From positions 9,175,134-9,232,633 of the forward strand of contig NC_135562.1 of the NCBI RefSeq assembly GCF_964340395.1: a DNA stretch of 57,500 nt, written 5' to 3'. Positions 1 to 11,788 of this stretch are shown here, in pieces (position 1 is the stretch's first letter; every line of letters starts with the position of its first letter). This stretch comes from Glandiceps talaboti. Taxonomy: Eukaryota; Hemichordata; Enteropneusta; Spengelidae. The notes beneath the pieces were generated by a model. It had not been told where the DNA came from. It saw only the letters and a program-made list of their open reading frames with translations, and ran no database searches. The translations under genes and the position numbers were made by a program.

Positions 1-111
1 ATGTATGTATGTATGTATGTATGTATGTATGTATGTATGTATATATATATGTATGTGTGTGTATGTATGTATGTATGTATGTATGTATGTATGTATGTAT
101 GTGTGTGTGTA

Positions 112-142
<31 letters not shown>

Positions 143-169
143 GTGTATGTATGTATGTATGTATGTTTG

Positions 170-208
<39 letters not shown>

Positions 209-744
209 GTATGTATGTATGTATGTGTATGTATGTATGTATGTGTGTATGTATGTATGTATGTATGTATGTATGTATGTGTGTATGTATGTATGTATGT
301 ATGTGTATGTATGTATGTATGTATGTATGTATGTATGTATGTATGTATGTGTGTATGTATGTATGTGTATGTATGTATGTATGTATGTATGTATGTATGT
401 GTGTGTATGTATGTATGTATGTATGTATGTATGTGTGTGTATGTATGTATGTATGTATGTATGTATGTATGTGTATGTATGTATGTGTATGTATGTATGT
501 ATGTATGTATGTATGTATGTATGTATGTGTATGTTTGTATGTATGTATGTATGTATGTATGTATGTATGTATGTATGTATGTATGTGTATGTATGTATGT
601 ATGTGTGTATGTATGTATGTATGTATGTATGTATGTGTGTATGTATGTATGTATGTGTGTATGTATGTATGTATGTGTGTATGTATGTATGTATGTATGT
701 ATGTACGTGTGTATGTGTGTATGTATGTATGTGTGCGTGCGTGC
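1..744. repeat. (ATGT)n tetranucleotide microsatellite, window edge
   Basis: Nearly uninterrupted ATGT/GTAT repeats with GTGT interruptions and a short ATCT block near 171-207. It continues off the left edge. The open frames across it (Met-Tyr-Val-Cys repeats) are only the translation of a period-4 repeat and are not genes. Confidence 0.97.
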
Positions 745-778
745 TATGAGCGTTAACTCAGGATCATGGAGAAGTAAA

Positions 779-972
779 TACATACATACATACATACATA
801 CATACATACATACATGATTACATACATACATGATTACATACACACACACACATACATACATACATACATACATACATACATACATACATACATACATACA
901 TACATACATACATACATACATACATACATACATACATACATACATACATACATACATACATACATACATACA
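779..972. repeat. (CATA)n microsatellite, complementary to the preceding array
   Basis: About 190 bases of CATA repeats with two short interruptions (TGATTA) near 814-836. On one strand it is the reverse complement of the 1-744 array, with only about 35 bases of unique sequence between them. It also marks the left edge of the duplicated block whose second copy starts at about 10160. Confidence 0.95.
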
Positions 973-2472
973 TTACTTAAATTATACAAAAAATTCAAAA
1001 TTCAATTACGTACAGGGAAATTGACGGTCCATCTGACAGGGGATCTAGTTCAAACTACCGTTAAACTCAGTTCACTCCATTCGTCTGTCATTCTCGACTC
1101 CCTGTCTTGATATCGATTTCGCCTACACTTTTAATGCACCTAAATATATTAATTTAAAACAAATGCTGGTATATTAAAAATGAGAATTCAGTATTTACAA
1201 ACTATAATTCAAACAAGAGATATTATTTTCATAAAATAATGAAAAGCACAACATTTATCATTTAGACTCAATTAGTACAGTACCACACAAATAAAGACTG
1301 GTACTAAACGACAAACAATTCTCCCCAAATTAACTTTGTGTCACAAATACCGGTAAGTTAGAATACATTTCAAGTAATCTAAGGCTGCTTTCACAAAAAC
1401 AAAAACTGGTCGGGGAGATTTTAGGGGGAGGGGTACTTGAACATTTTTGGGATATGACACTGGTACTGTGATAAATGGGGGGGGGGTTAAATGAAAATGT
1501 ATTGAATTCGTAACTGACAATGTAGTAGGATTGATTTTAATCTGCGACAAAGAATGAGGGGAAAGTTAAGGAGCCCTTTTCTGAAAATGCTGACTGATAA
1601 CAATACATGTATACGCATGTGTCAAAATGCTTTTATGCAGCACACAGTGCATATAAAAATTCCGATACCGTAGCCGACTTCTCTGCTCTCACTGACCCAA
1701 CAATCTACACTGGTTAGCCCGTCTGTTTGATTCGGTAAATGTGATGGTGGTAGATGGTATATGAATTGCGAGTAATATAGCGAGAAACTAGGTTTTGTAA
1801 ATACACAATTTGACCTCTATCCCTGAAGTACCAAACTGCTGTCTTGTATATGACTATTTATTCGAAATAAAATTGACGGTTAGTCTGAAACGTACTTGCT
1901 GTGCATTCTGTTTGTTAAGTATAATTTATTGGGGAGCGAGATGTTAACCCTGCAGCGATCCCGGACCGCTCCATCCTTAATCAACAGATATACTTCGACT
2001 TGGGGATTCGAATAAGTCCTCTCGGTAAACAAATAACACGCACTGTGCTCGACAGTGACGTGGGTGACGAGTGTGAGATTATGCTAGGGTTATAACTCCA
2101 GGATTAAATGTCGATTAATTGCACAATTGACTTTCAATTTGATTGCTAAATTTGATTATGGCCAGATGAAAAAAGACAATATAACTGTTCAACTGTATTA
2201 TTTAGCACGGTTACATTTGTAAGAATTTTGGAAAATTGTTTATTCTAAATACATAAGGAATGAAAGTTATCAAAATATTCTAAAATCTGGTAGCTTTAGA
2301 ATAAATTGACTGGTTTTAAAACAATACGGAAAGCCATACTTTTTATTTGGCCCTGCTTTGCATGTGGGTATATATGGGGATACTTGAAAAATTCTTACAA
2401 TCAAGGATGGGAGTAGTTGAAAAAATTGAGTGTGCTGAGGGGGGTATTTGAAATAAAATGGGTGCAAATCTT

Positions 2473-2600
2473 GATATGATATGATATGATATGATATGAT
2501 ATGATATGATATGATATGTGATATGATATGATATGATATGATATGAAATGATATGATATGATATGATATGATATGATATGATATGATATGATATGATATA
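2473..2600. repeat. (GATAT)n pentanucleotide array
   Basis: Tandem ATATG pentamers with single-base variants near 2518 and 2546. The paralogous position in copy 2 (near 13738) has only one CATATGATAC core, so the array expanded after duplication or collapsed in copy 2. The open frames across it are artefacts. Confidence 0.95.
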
Positions 2601-3118
2601 TGATACACTGCTACGTCGTTTTCGATTTTGTATATAATACAAAAGTATATAATAAGATGTTAAATGAAGAAATCCTATCTTCATTCTTCTTCCGTGTTTA
2701 TTTGTTTGCCTTTCCGCCTGTTTGTGTGTGTGTTTGTTTGTTTGTTTGTCTGTTTGTTTATTTATTTATTAGATGAATATCTTTACAATTGTGGATAAAT
2801 TTACATGAAACAGTTTATTAATTACCTATGAAATGATGCGACGACCAGATATTTAGATTTTAATGGGAAATCCTATGACGGACCTTGATTTTCTAGAGGA
2901 TCACGACACGTACTGTCATCAGTAAACGAGCTCCAACCCCAGCGGGCGCCATCAGTGGTATGCCATTCTCGCAAGCCAGAGCACCTATTTCTGCTGAAGC
3001 AACGAAATAAGTACTTCTTGATGGGTACGTTTTGGATGGTGCCGTAAAGTGGCCTGTGGTTTACGACGTTGCGGTACGCATTCTATCGAGTGATCTGAAG
3101 TCCATGAAGTCGGAAATG

Positions 3119-3546
3119 CATGAGAGTGTAACATGTGACATGGGAGTACAATACATGTGACATGGGAGTATAACACATGTGACAAGGGAGTGTAATACAT
3201 GTGACATGGGAGTGCAATACATGGGAGTGTAACACATGTGCTATGGGAGTGCAATACATGTGACATGGGAGTGTAATACATGTGACATGGGAGTGCAATA
3301 CATGTGACATGGGAGTGTAATACATGTGACATGGGAGTGCAATACATGTGACAAGGGAGTGCAATACACGTGACAAGGGATTGCAATACATGTGACATGG
3401 GAGTGTAATACATGTGACAAGGGAGTACAATACATGTGACATGGCAGTGTAACGCATGTGACATGGGAGTGCAATACATGTGACATGGGAGTGTAATACA
3501 TGTGACATGGGAGTGCAATACATGTGACATGGGAGTGTGACACGTG
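3119..3546. repeat. 22-bp minisatellite, about 19 units
   Basis: Units of the form ACATGTGACATGGGAGTGYA plus AT or AC, with one shortened 15-base unit near 3222. Variants are mostly CATGGG/CAAGGG and GCAAT/GTAAT. At the paralogous position in copy 2 (about 14280-14328) there are only about two units between the same flanks. Open frames of up to 181 codons on the minus strand are repeat translation. Confidence 0.95.
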
Positions 3547-3941
3547 CTATTTTGCCAAGGTGTTACGGTTAACCAGATTGAAGAAGTTCACCAGTTGATG
3601 ATAGTCATGCATCAATTTATGAGGAGGGAGCAGTGTACATGTCAGAATTCACTCTGAAAAGAATTAGTACCTTCATAAGTCATGAGAAATTAAATCTCTC
3701 CGCCAAGGACAAGCGTACGAGTAACTGAGACCCGGGTTAAACAGCGCTCTTGTCAATCCTACCACCAAATATAAACCATGCCTGGCTTGATCGCATGATA
3801 CAAATCATTGTATTTAATCATGTATATACAGGTATTACAGGTACTATTTATAAGTGTATATTTAAAAGACTTTCTATCAGATTGTTTTTTCAGGATTTGC
3901 ATTTAAATTAAGAACAGCACGAAACAAAACGATGGATAGAC

Positions 3942-3999
3942 AAACAGACGGACAGGCAGGCAGAAAGAAAGAAAGAAAGAAACAGACAGACAGACAGAC

Positions 4000-4066
<67 letters not shown>

Positions 4067-4069
4067 GTC
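3942..4069. repeat. GACA then GAAA tetranucleotide microsatellite
   Basis: A short GACA/GGCA stretch is followed by about 75 bases of GAAA repeats. The paralogous site in copy 2 (14481-14690) expanded the GACA motif instead. Both are followed by the same flank beginning GTCTAGCATT. Confidence 0.93.
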
Positions 4070-4176
4070 TAGCATTCTAAAGGCCAAAAAAAAAATTCTG
4101 TTTACATGCCATCACTTGTCAATTTCATCAGAATTAAGAATTAAAATGACAAAGTACCTTAGTTGAGATACTATAT

Positions 4177-4182
4177 TTTATT
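4177..4182 (-). other. Polyadenylation signal AATAAA for FReD gene 1
   Basis: TTTATT on the plus strand reads AATAAA on the minus strand, 63 bases past the stop codon of the FReD gene. The same hexamer is at 14801-14806 behind the duplicate gene, so the placement is conserved between paralogs. Confidence 0.55.
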
Positions 4183-4244
4183 TATCCATTTAAAGGATGA
4201 GAACATTACATTAACGTAACTGTCTATAACTCAGTTTTCTTCCC

Positions 4245-6294
4245 TTAATTCATAGATTTGACTTTCATTTCACTTCTTTTGAAAGAATAATAATGTTTCT
4301 TCCAATGATACCAGGTTACACTTGTTGCATATTCAGTTGTTGTACCATGTAGGTATTTGCCATTTAAATTAGAGTTGTGACACGACTTGTACCACCACGC
4401 TCCGTGATACTTAACAGCACAGTTTGAACTGTAGGCATCGTGGTCAGCATCCATGGTGCTAAATTGCATACCGTTGTGATAGGTTAAAGAGTCGCCTGTT
4501 GGGAGTAAAATGTACTCGTTGTTACCAATGTTATCATACATCTCAATATGTTACGCTTCGGAACTGATAACCAAATGCATGATGTCTAATAAGCATTTGC
4601 AGAATTATTGAAAATTCGTAGTTATGACACAAACAATTAAATGCCATTGTTATCTTTTTATCTAATTTCGTGACTGGGTTTAGTCTATATATGACACAGT
4701 CTGAGTTCCTATACCCTAACAGTATAAAACAGCTCACATGAATATCCAGTGTGCAACGTGAAATGAAATAACTCTCCAGAACCCATAGTTTATGAAAATG
4801 ACTTCATTTCCTTCAGTGGCGTTCCCCTTTAGTGATTCATCTGCACAATTAATTATTCTCGGATATTAGGCAATATCTAAAATGAGGAAGGTTCAGATTG
4901 CATAAAGCTTAACAAAATTAAGTTGTCAATCAAGGGGTATACGATTATTATACCTACAGCTCAGAATATGTTTACGAACAAAAATCTAAAGGGTTTGTTC
5001 TTACGGAAATCATCCAGTTCATCAATCTGGTTACTAAGATGACATACCTGCTGTTCCACTGTATTGTCCTACAGACAGTTTGTATTTGCTGTCACTGTCA
5101 CCAACTCTGAAGTTGTCATAGAAGGCATATTTTATATTCCCTTCCCAGTCTTCCAATTCAACCATTAATTGATAGTGGGTACTAAAGTCGCTGGTTAATT
5201 GATATATCTTTTCATTTCCCAACCAGAATTCATTATCGAGATCTCCAAAACCTTCCCTGTAACGGTTCCAGTCACGATAAAAATCTTCTGTGCCATCTTG
5301 TCGTCTTTGGAAAACCTGTCAAATAATTGTAATATGTCGACTCTCCAAAGGCCTTTGGCCTCGGGAAATAGCATGTGATTCTGGTAACTCACAGTCCCTC
5401 GGGTGTAATAAACGGGTGCTATAGCCCTCATGGCCAGGCAATATGTGTTCAATATAGACATGCATATGTTTATGATATACAAGCTAGTTATTTGTGTTTA
5501 AATTGGGATTATTTTTTTCTCATGCATAATTGTGTGTTTTTTATGTATGTTTATTTTTATTAATTCAATTAAGTAATTACTTATTCATTTATTTGCTTTT
5601 TTGTATGTTTGTTTGTTTTTGTTTTTGTTTGTTTACGGTTAGTGGGTTCCTGTGAAAAAAGCTCTAGGGAATAAGTAGATATGGAAAAATTGTTTCAATT
5701 GGTAAAAAATGTCAGTTTCTCAAATTGATTTTTGCTTGTCAAATTTATTTTTTGATTTGCGTTTTACGAATCCGTATGACCAAATCAAGCATAAAAAAAC
5801 GATTAGGATAAGAAATTGAGTTTTTATATTAAGATAAAAACGGAAACTATTTTATAAACAATACTCACTGTCCATCCTCCAGTACCTGTATCCATGTCAC
5901 AGTAAACTTCAAAACTTTCACTGCCCCCTTTGGGCTTTACGCTGTAGACTCCACTTGTTGACACTTTCTGCGATATCTCGGAACAATCTCTTTCATCACC
6001 AGTTAACGTACCTACAAACATAGAAATATTTCACCAATCGACAAGTATATATAAGTGAATACTAGGGTATTAAGCTAGTAGAATTTTAGCATTGAAACGA
6101 TTCTCTCACATCCGCTATATTCTCTTTAAAACAAAGGCAATGTTCTACACGTATATATTCAGGTTTACGTATCTTTTTTAACAGGTATAATACAAACGTA
6201 ATTCTTTATAGCCGTTTGTTCGTCAATCTCTCTCTCTCTCACTCTCTTTCTTCCTCTCCCTCTCCCTCTCTCTCTCTCTCTCGCTCCTCCCCAC

Positions 6295-6384
<90 letters not shown>

Positions 6385-6954
6385 CCTCCCCCCATGGGGT
6401 CAAATCAGTTTGTTTAATACTTGACTTTTCATGACGTTATCCACTCCTCAAATTGTTCGAAGATTTTATGGAAAAGAAATGTGAAATCTCATTGTGATTT
6501 GCAGCATGACGTCGTTACGAACAATCGCGTGTATAGACTGACATGCAGGGTCACTTGTAATGCATAGACGTCATAAATCACGTTATGATGACAATAAAAC
6601 TATTATTATTTCTTAATTTGTTTGGAGGCGCGTATTGCATGAAAAGAAGTGGATTGTTTACTGCACTAAGAGATCATAAATATCTTACAGAAAACCAAAT
6701 ATCAATTACATCCTTCACAAGTAATGCAACTTGAAAGAGCTGCTATAGTCTCGTTTTGGTCTTCCATTTTCATATTCAGTTCATCTATCATGTTGTCTTG
6801 TTCGTCCATCCTCTTGGTTAAGTCATCAATGAGTTCCTTGAGATCTGCTCTCGACGGTGCTCCTTGATGAGATAGACTGGGACAGAGAAATAGATATGCC
6901 AACAACAGAACAAACATCGCCATGTTTCCGAGTTGTAGAGCTTCAATTCGTAGT
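4245..6954 (-). CDS. Fibrinogen-related (FReD) secreted lectin-like protein, gene 1
   Basis: Four coding exons on the minus strand: 6923-6710, 6011-5869, 5315-5048 and 4495-4245, about 291 residues. All junctions are GT-AG with matching phases (1, 0, 1). An AG acceptor at 6956-6955 lies 31 bases before the ATG, so a 5' UTR exon should exist upstream; a donor-like AAG|GTGAGT at 8377 is a weak candidate. Order: hydrophobic signal peptide ([13 protein letters not shown]), short coiled coil (about residues 25-62), a Cys-rich link (CITCEGC), then the fibrinogen C-terminal domain. The domain shows [18 protein letters not shown], a DADHD calcium-site-like loop, [17 protein letters not shown] and paired cysteines. 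Family members are extracellular pattern-recognition lectins, often oligomeric; ligand and role here are inferred. A tandem paralog lies at 14870-18624. Confidence 0.9.
6222..6386. repeat. (CT)n dinucleotide microsatellite in FReD gene 1 intron 1
   Basis: A long CT array with a short non-CT interruption near 6283-6302. It lies between exons 1 and 2 of FReD gene 1. Copy 2 has a shorter CT array at 18343-18395 that almost abuts the exon 1 donor, because about 300 bases present here (6390-6700) are missing there. Confidence 0.95.
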
Positions 6955-7194
6955 CTATAATTTGAAGGAAAAAAATGTAATTGAGATGTACTCAGTTGCC
7001 TTTGTTTTATTTTTGTTCTGTTTTCTGTTTAACTATTTGACTATAATTAAATAATATTTGCTCAGTAAATTTCATTTCAATTGTTTGCAATTTTTGATGT
7101 TATGAACAGGAAAAAATCATCATCATTCATGGCTTTTGTAACAAATAATGATACTTTGTCTAATCATTAGTTCCTATTACAGAAAAGAAATTCT

Positions 7195-7745
7195 TTGGTT
7201 TCCGTTTACCCGACCCCACCTAGTTTTTCACGCCTACCCTAATTAAAAAAAAAACTTGTCTCCAATCTGACGAGAAGAAACCAATAACACATAGACCATA
7301 TGGAAAACAACGGAAAACATAACTTCCTGAATTAGACACCCACATATGAAAAATCATACGTGAAAAAATAAAATATCTACCTAGCCTACTTATTCTAAAA
7401 TTAAGCGTAATCGGAGCCACATATTTTCTTCTCCTAACGCCTAAAAAAATAGTTTGATTCCGGTTACCCGACCCAACCTAGTTTTTCACTGCCGAACTTA
7501 AACATTTTTTACGTATTTGAGAAAAATAAAATAAAATCGAGGAAATTGTGAAGTCTCGCTAAAAAATAGTGGATGGGAAAACTGGCATCAACTGGCAAAA
7601 TACAATATAAAACTGTTCTTGCAATCTGTAATGGCTGTACATCTGGTATAAAGAAGAAACCAATAACACAGAGACCATATGGAAAACAACGCAAAAAATA
7701 ACTACCTAAACTAGATACTCACACTTGAAAAAACAAATTGAAATG
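7195..7745. repeat. Two adjacent copies of a dispersed repeat (TTTCCGGTTACCCGACCC family)
   Basis: Two related segments begin near 7199 and 7458 with a TTACCCGACCC..CCTAGTTTTTCAC head, and both end in a segment reading ACCAATAACACA..GACCATATGGAAAACAACG. A further full copy lies inverted at about 42705-42962, and a head fragment at about 19045-19080. No coding capacity is visible. It behaves like a SINE or MITE family; the class is not determined. Confidence 0.75.
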
Positions 7746-9918
7746 AGTTTATGGGGGCATTTATTTAAAGGAAAACGGAGACACTGATTTTATCATGTGG
7801 AACAATAGCTAATCAATTGAGGATTTCAGGTAGATAAATATTTAAGGTTTTCCGCAATCGCCATAAACAAATGACTGTAGAATGTTTCAGGCCAAAAAAG
7901 AACTGTTTCTGGTCAGCGCGGGCATCACTTAAATATCCCAACGTCGGTCTTTTTTGTGTGTGTGTTTGTCCAGCCCATGCAGTTTGCAGATCCGTGGAGA
8001 AAAACAAAAATAACCCTCCCTACTTCAGTGAAGACAACTGCAGAGCCAATCATGAACAAGCAATGATATCTGTCCCACATACACACTTGATCTAGAGTAC
8101 TAAATAAAAAAGAACAGAGAACAGTAACTGCCATAAATAGTGGATTTAATGACAGAGAATTAAAACAAAATCGCTTCGTCGCACCACTTCAGACAAACTG
8201 TCCTGATCAGAAACAATTTTTTTGTTTTTGCTTTACATTGTGTTAGGTATCCACCGTATCCTGACAAAATCGATATAACAAATAATAAAACAATACCTTT
8301 CCATGATTACTGACCATAAGCATAGTTCCTACATCTACTTTCGGATTTAAATAGAATTCTACCTTGATATACTCACCTTGTGTTTCCCGGGTGGTGGAAT
8401 AATCTGTACGTTTGTGGGTAACGCCGAACAAGTGTAACGCCGATCTGATGATAACTTCCAGAATGGTAGAAATTCTACCCAAACCACTGTATAAGTAAGT
8501 AGTGACACGTGGATTTAGTAATTTTCATAGGTTGATGATGAAATTTGAGAACAGTTTCAAATTCAAATTTGAATAATGTACTATGACGTAGGAGAATGTA
8601 AACAGCAATCTAAAAAAGATACTGACATCGACAACATGTGTGAAATAGAAAGTCCAGTGGGTCTTATTTCTGCTTTTAATAATTTCTACTAATTGCATAA
8701 TAATGATTTAGGATGATAAAAGCACCTCGGTAAGTTACTCAATTTTGAAGTCTGAATACTTTGATTTTGTCAAGATATAGAAATTGGCGTCGATAAATAT
8801 TTTTTTCTGTATCCCAACATATTTGTATTACTTACTACACTGGGGAAAATATTTGAATTTGTCAATGTCTGAATTGCTACCTGTTGTATTGTCATCCGAG
8901 TGGTCACTATCATAGTCAGCTCAAAATCTGACTTCCATTACCAACAAAATGACGATTTGACTGCCTCAACAAGTATGCAAACAAAGGGACCACTGAGACA
9001 GGCAATGGTTTGGTAGTGACGTCTCTAGCCAACTACTTCAACCCCCCCACCCGGCCGGTATTGTAAACATATCACTGGAATTGGAAACATTTTAGCTTGT
9101 ATTAGTATTCTAGCCCTGTGTGTTGCAAAAGCCTTGGTTCACCTGAAAAGATGGAAGCTCATTATTATTCACTTCAACGTGTATAAAATCATTTTGGAAA
9201 TTAATAAAACTAATATAAATCGATAAAGATAATTTTGCATGTCAAAAATATATGCGAATACCTAGAACCTTCATAATGCATTCGCTCTACTAGCTCAATT
9301 GTCGATACGCTTTCATAATTTCATTGCATATAAGTTCTTGTCCGGCGCGGACGTAAAACCATAGAATAAAAAGGAGTGGGTAACCCTTTGGTCCATTTCT
9401 CGGGTTTTTTTGCTAGACTACTATAATCATATATTAGAATCGTTGAAAATTAGATTAGACAAAAACCATTCAAAATTGTAGAACAAAACAAGACAGGGGT
9501 ACTAATTCTATATAACTGGACACCAGCCATATGTCTGTAGTGTAAATCATCAACCCACCGCCACCCCCACCCCACCCCACCCCTCCCACACACATAAACA
9601 AACACTAACACACAATATAACGCCGGATATTACAAAAATACAATGTGGAATACCAGCATTTACTTTCGTACAATATTTAGAGGTGTTGAATAACATGTCA
9701 TACTTAATTAAGCGAATCAATGAGAGAAATGAAATTTGTGGTTATTTGTCCACACAATATGTTGTTTAACCAACTCCTCGCTAAGATATGTATTCATATT
9801 CGTCCCAAAATAACACCCTCAATAAAACCCAATATAACGAGTTATACATCACGGTACGGAAGGAGTGAGGGTTTGGTTAAAAAGTAGTATGCTTATCGGT
9901 ATGGTTTGAAATTGGTTA
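7746..9918. other. Intergenic region without a recognised gene
   Basis: AT-rich DNA between the two halves of the FReD duplication. No open frame resembles a known protein. A donor-like site on the minus strand at 8377/8376 (CACAAG|GTGAGT) could end a 5' UTR exon of FReD gene 1, but nothing confirms it. A C-rich CCACCCC tract lies near 9555-9590. Confidence 0.6.
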
Positions 9919-9920
9919 AT

Positions 9921-9923
9921 CGG

Positions 9924-9982
<59 letters not shown>

Positions 9983-9995
9983 TTCATTTATTTAT
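9921..9995. repeat. (TTTA)n microsatellite
   Basis: About 18 TTTA tetramers with late variants (TTCA, TCTA). It sits about 170 bases left of the second copy of the segmental duplication. Confidence 0.95.
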
Positions 9996-10161
9996 CTATT
10001 CATCATTTTGAGATGTCTACAGGATTACCCCCATTTACAAACACCCAGAAATTGGAAAAGACTAAAATGCATTCAATATTTACAAAACTAATAAAAAATA
10101 AAATAAAAAGATAAAATTACCGAACCTTTCGTTACATTTCAAAGGAGTACAACCTACCTAC

Positions 10162-10230
10162 CAACATACATACATACATACATACATACATACATACATA
10201 CATACATACATACATACATACATACATACA
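10162..10230. repeat. (CATA)n microsatellite at the left edge of copy 2
   Basis: About 16 CATA tetramers followed by TTACTTAAATTATAC, the same flank that follows the 779-972 array. The duplication breakpoint therefore lies in or next to this microsatellite in both copies. Confidence 0.95.
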
Positions 10231-11788
10231 TTACTTAAATTATACAAAAAAGTCAAAATTCAATTAACATACAGGGAAATTGACGGTCCATCTGACCAGG
10301 GATCTAGTTCAAATTACCGTTAAACCCAGTTCACTCCATTCGTCTGTCATTCTCGACTCCCTGTTTTGATATCGATGTCGCCTACACTTTTAATTAACGT
10401 AAATATATTAATTTAAAACAAATGCTGGTATATTAAAAATGGGAATTCAGTATTTACAAACTGTATAATTCAAACAAGATATATTATTTTAATAAAATAA
10501 TGAAAAGAACAACATTGATCATTTACATCCAATTAGTACAGTACCACACACGGACTGGTAATAAGCGACAAGCAATTCTTCCCAAATTAACCATGTTTTA
10601 CAAATACCGGTATGTTAGAATACATTTCATGTAATCTAAGGCTGCTTTCACAAAAACTGGTCGGGGAGATTTTAGGGGGAGGGGGTACTCGAAAATTTTG
10701 GGGATATGACACGGTTGTATTTGAAAAAATGAAAAGTTTGGGGATATGACACGGGTGGATATGACACGGGGTGGGGGAGTACTGTGATAAATGGGGGGGG
10801 GGGACTTGAAAATGTATTGAATTCGTAACTGATAATGACTAGGATTGATTTTAATCTGCGACAATGAATGAGGGGAAAGTTAAGGAGCCCTTTTCTGAAA
10901 ATGCTGACTGAAAACAATACATATATACGCATGTGTCAAAATGCGTTTATGCAGCACACAGTGCATATAAAATTGTGATTCCGTAGCCGACTTCTCTGCT
11001 CTCACTGACCCAGCAATCTACACTGGTTAGCCCGTCTGTCTGGTTCGGTAAATGTGACGGTGGTAGATGCTATACGAATTGCCAGTAGTATAGCGAGAAA
11101 CTAGGCATTATAAATACACAATTAATTAGACCTCTATCCCTGAAGTACTAAACTGCTGTCTTGTATGACTATTTTTAGTTCGAAATAAAACTGACGGTTA
11201 GTCTGAAACGTACTTGCTTTGCATTCTGTTTGTTAAGTATAATTTATTGGGGTGCGAGATGTTAACTTTGCAGCGACCCCCGATCACTCCATCCTTACTC
11301 AACAAGTGTACTTCGACTTTGACCAACGGGGATTCGAATAAGTCCTCTCGATAAACATATAGCACGCACGGTGCTCGAGAGCAGCATTGGTAGCAGCGGT
11401 GGGATCAGTAAGGGGTGAATATTATACTTTTCTGGGCCAGTCCAATTGGCTTCAAATTTCAGCACTCTACCAGTTGTATAGGATGATGACGAGGTTTTCC
11501 AAAACAGTATCAGCGAAGTTCAGTTCAAACAAATAGAAGGGAAAACGACGGACGCTGAGGGGCCTTCTGAAATTACCACCCGTGAAATGCACACTTCTAG
11601 TGGGCATTTTTCTGCCTCTCACATGGTACCTTCACCGTTGGAGAAGTATTGGACATTACTAGATTAAAACATTGCTTATTAAAACACCTCAGTGTGAGAT
11701 TATGCTAGGGTTATAACTCCAGGATTGCAAAATTTGACGTAGATTGACTGCAAAGTTGATTTTCAATTTGATTGCTAAATTTGATTAT

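Larger units (their letters stand above)
779..7175. repeat. Segmental duplication, copy 1 (contains FReD gene 1)
   Basis: From the CATA array rightwards the sequence matches 10160-19275 in order and orientation: the stretch after the CATA repeats, the G-rich segment near 1420-1490, the segment near 2220-2460, the 2880-3100 segment, all four FReD exons, and the upstream flank to about 7175. Copy 1 is shorter because it lacks the retrotransposon at 11789-12875, about 345 bases at 12905-13255, about 300 bases at 11390-11695 and about 1.36 kb of intron. Apart from the FReD exons I see no gene here: 973-2470, 2610-3110 and 3550-3940 hold non-coding duplicated sequence. Confidence 0.9.

Noticed and set aside
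1-969. Long open frames of 250 to 270 codons on both strands (Met-Tyr-Val-Cys and His-Thr-Tyr-Ile repeats)
   Set aside because: They are the translation of ATGT/CATA microsatellites; all frames are open because the repeat contains no stop.
2985-3543. Minus-strand frames of up to 181 codons rich in Ser-His-Val
   Set aside because: Produced by the 22-bp minisatellite; the paralogous locus has only two units and no frame.
3119-3546. Possible CRISPR array (regular 22-bp repeats)
   Set aside because: There are no unique spacers; the whole unit repeats. The DNA is eukaryotic.
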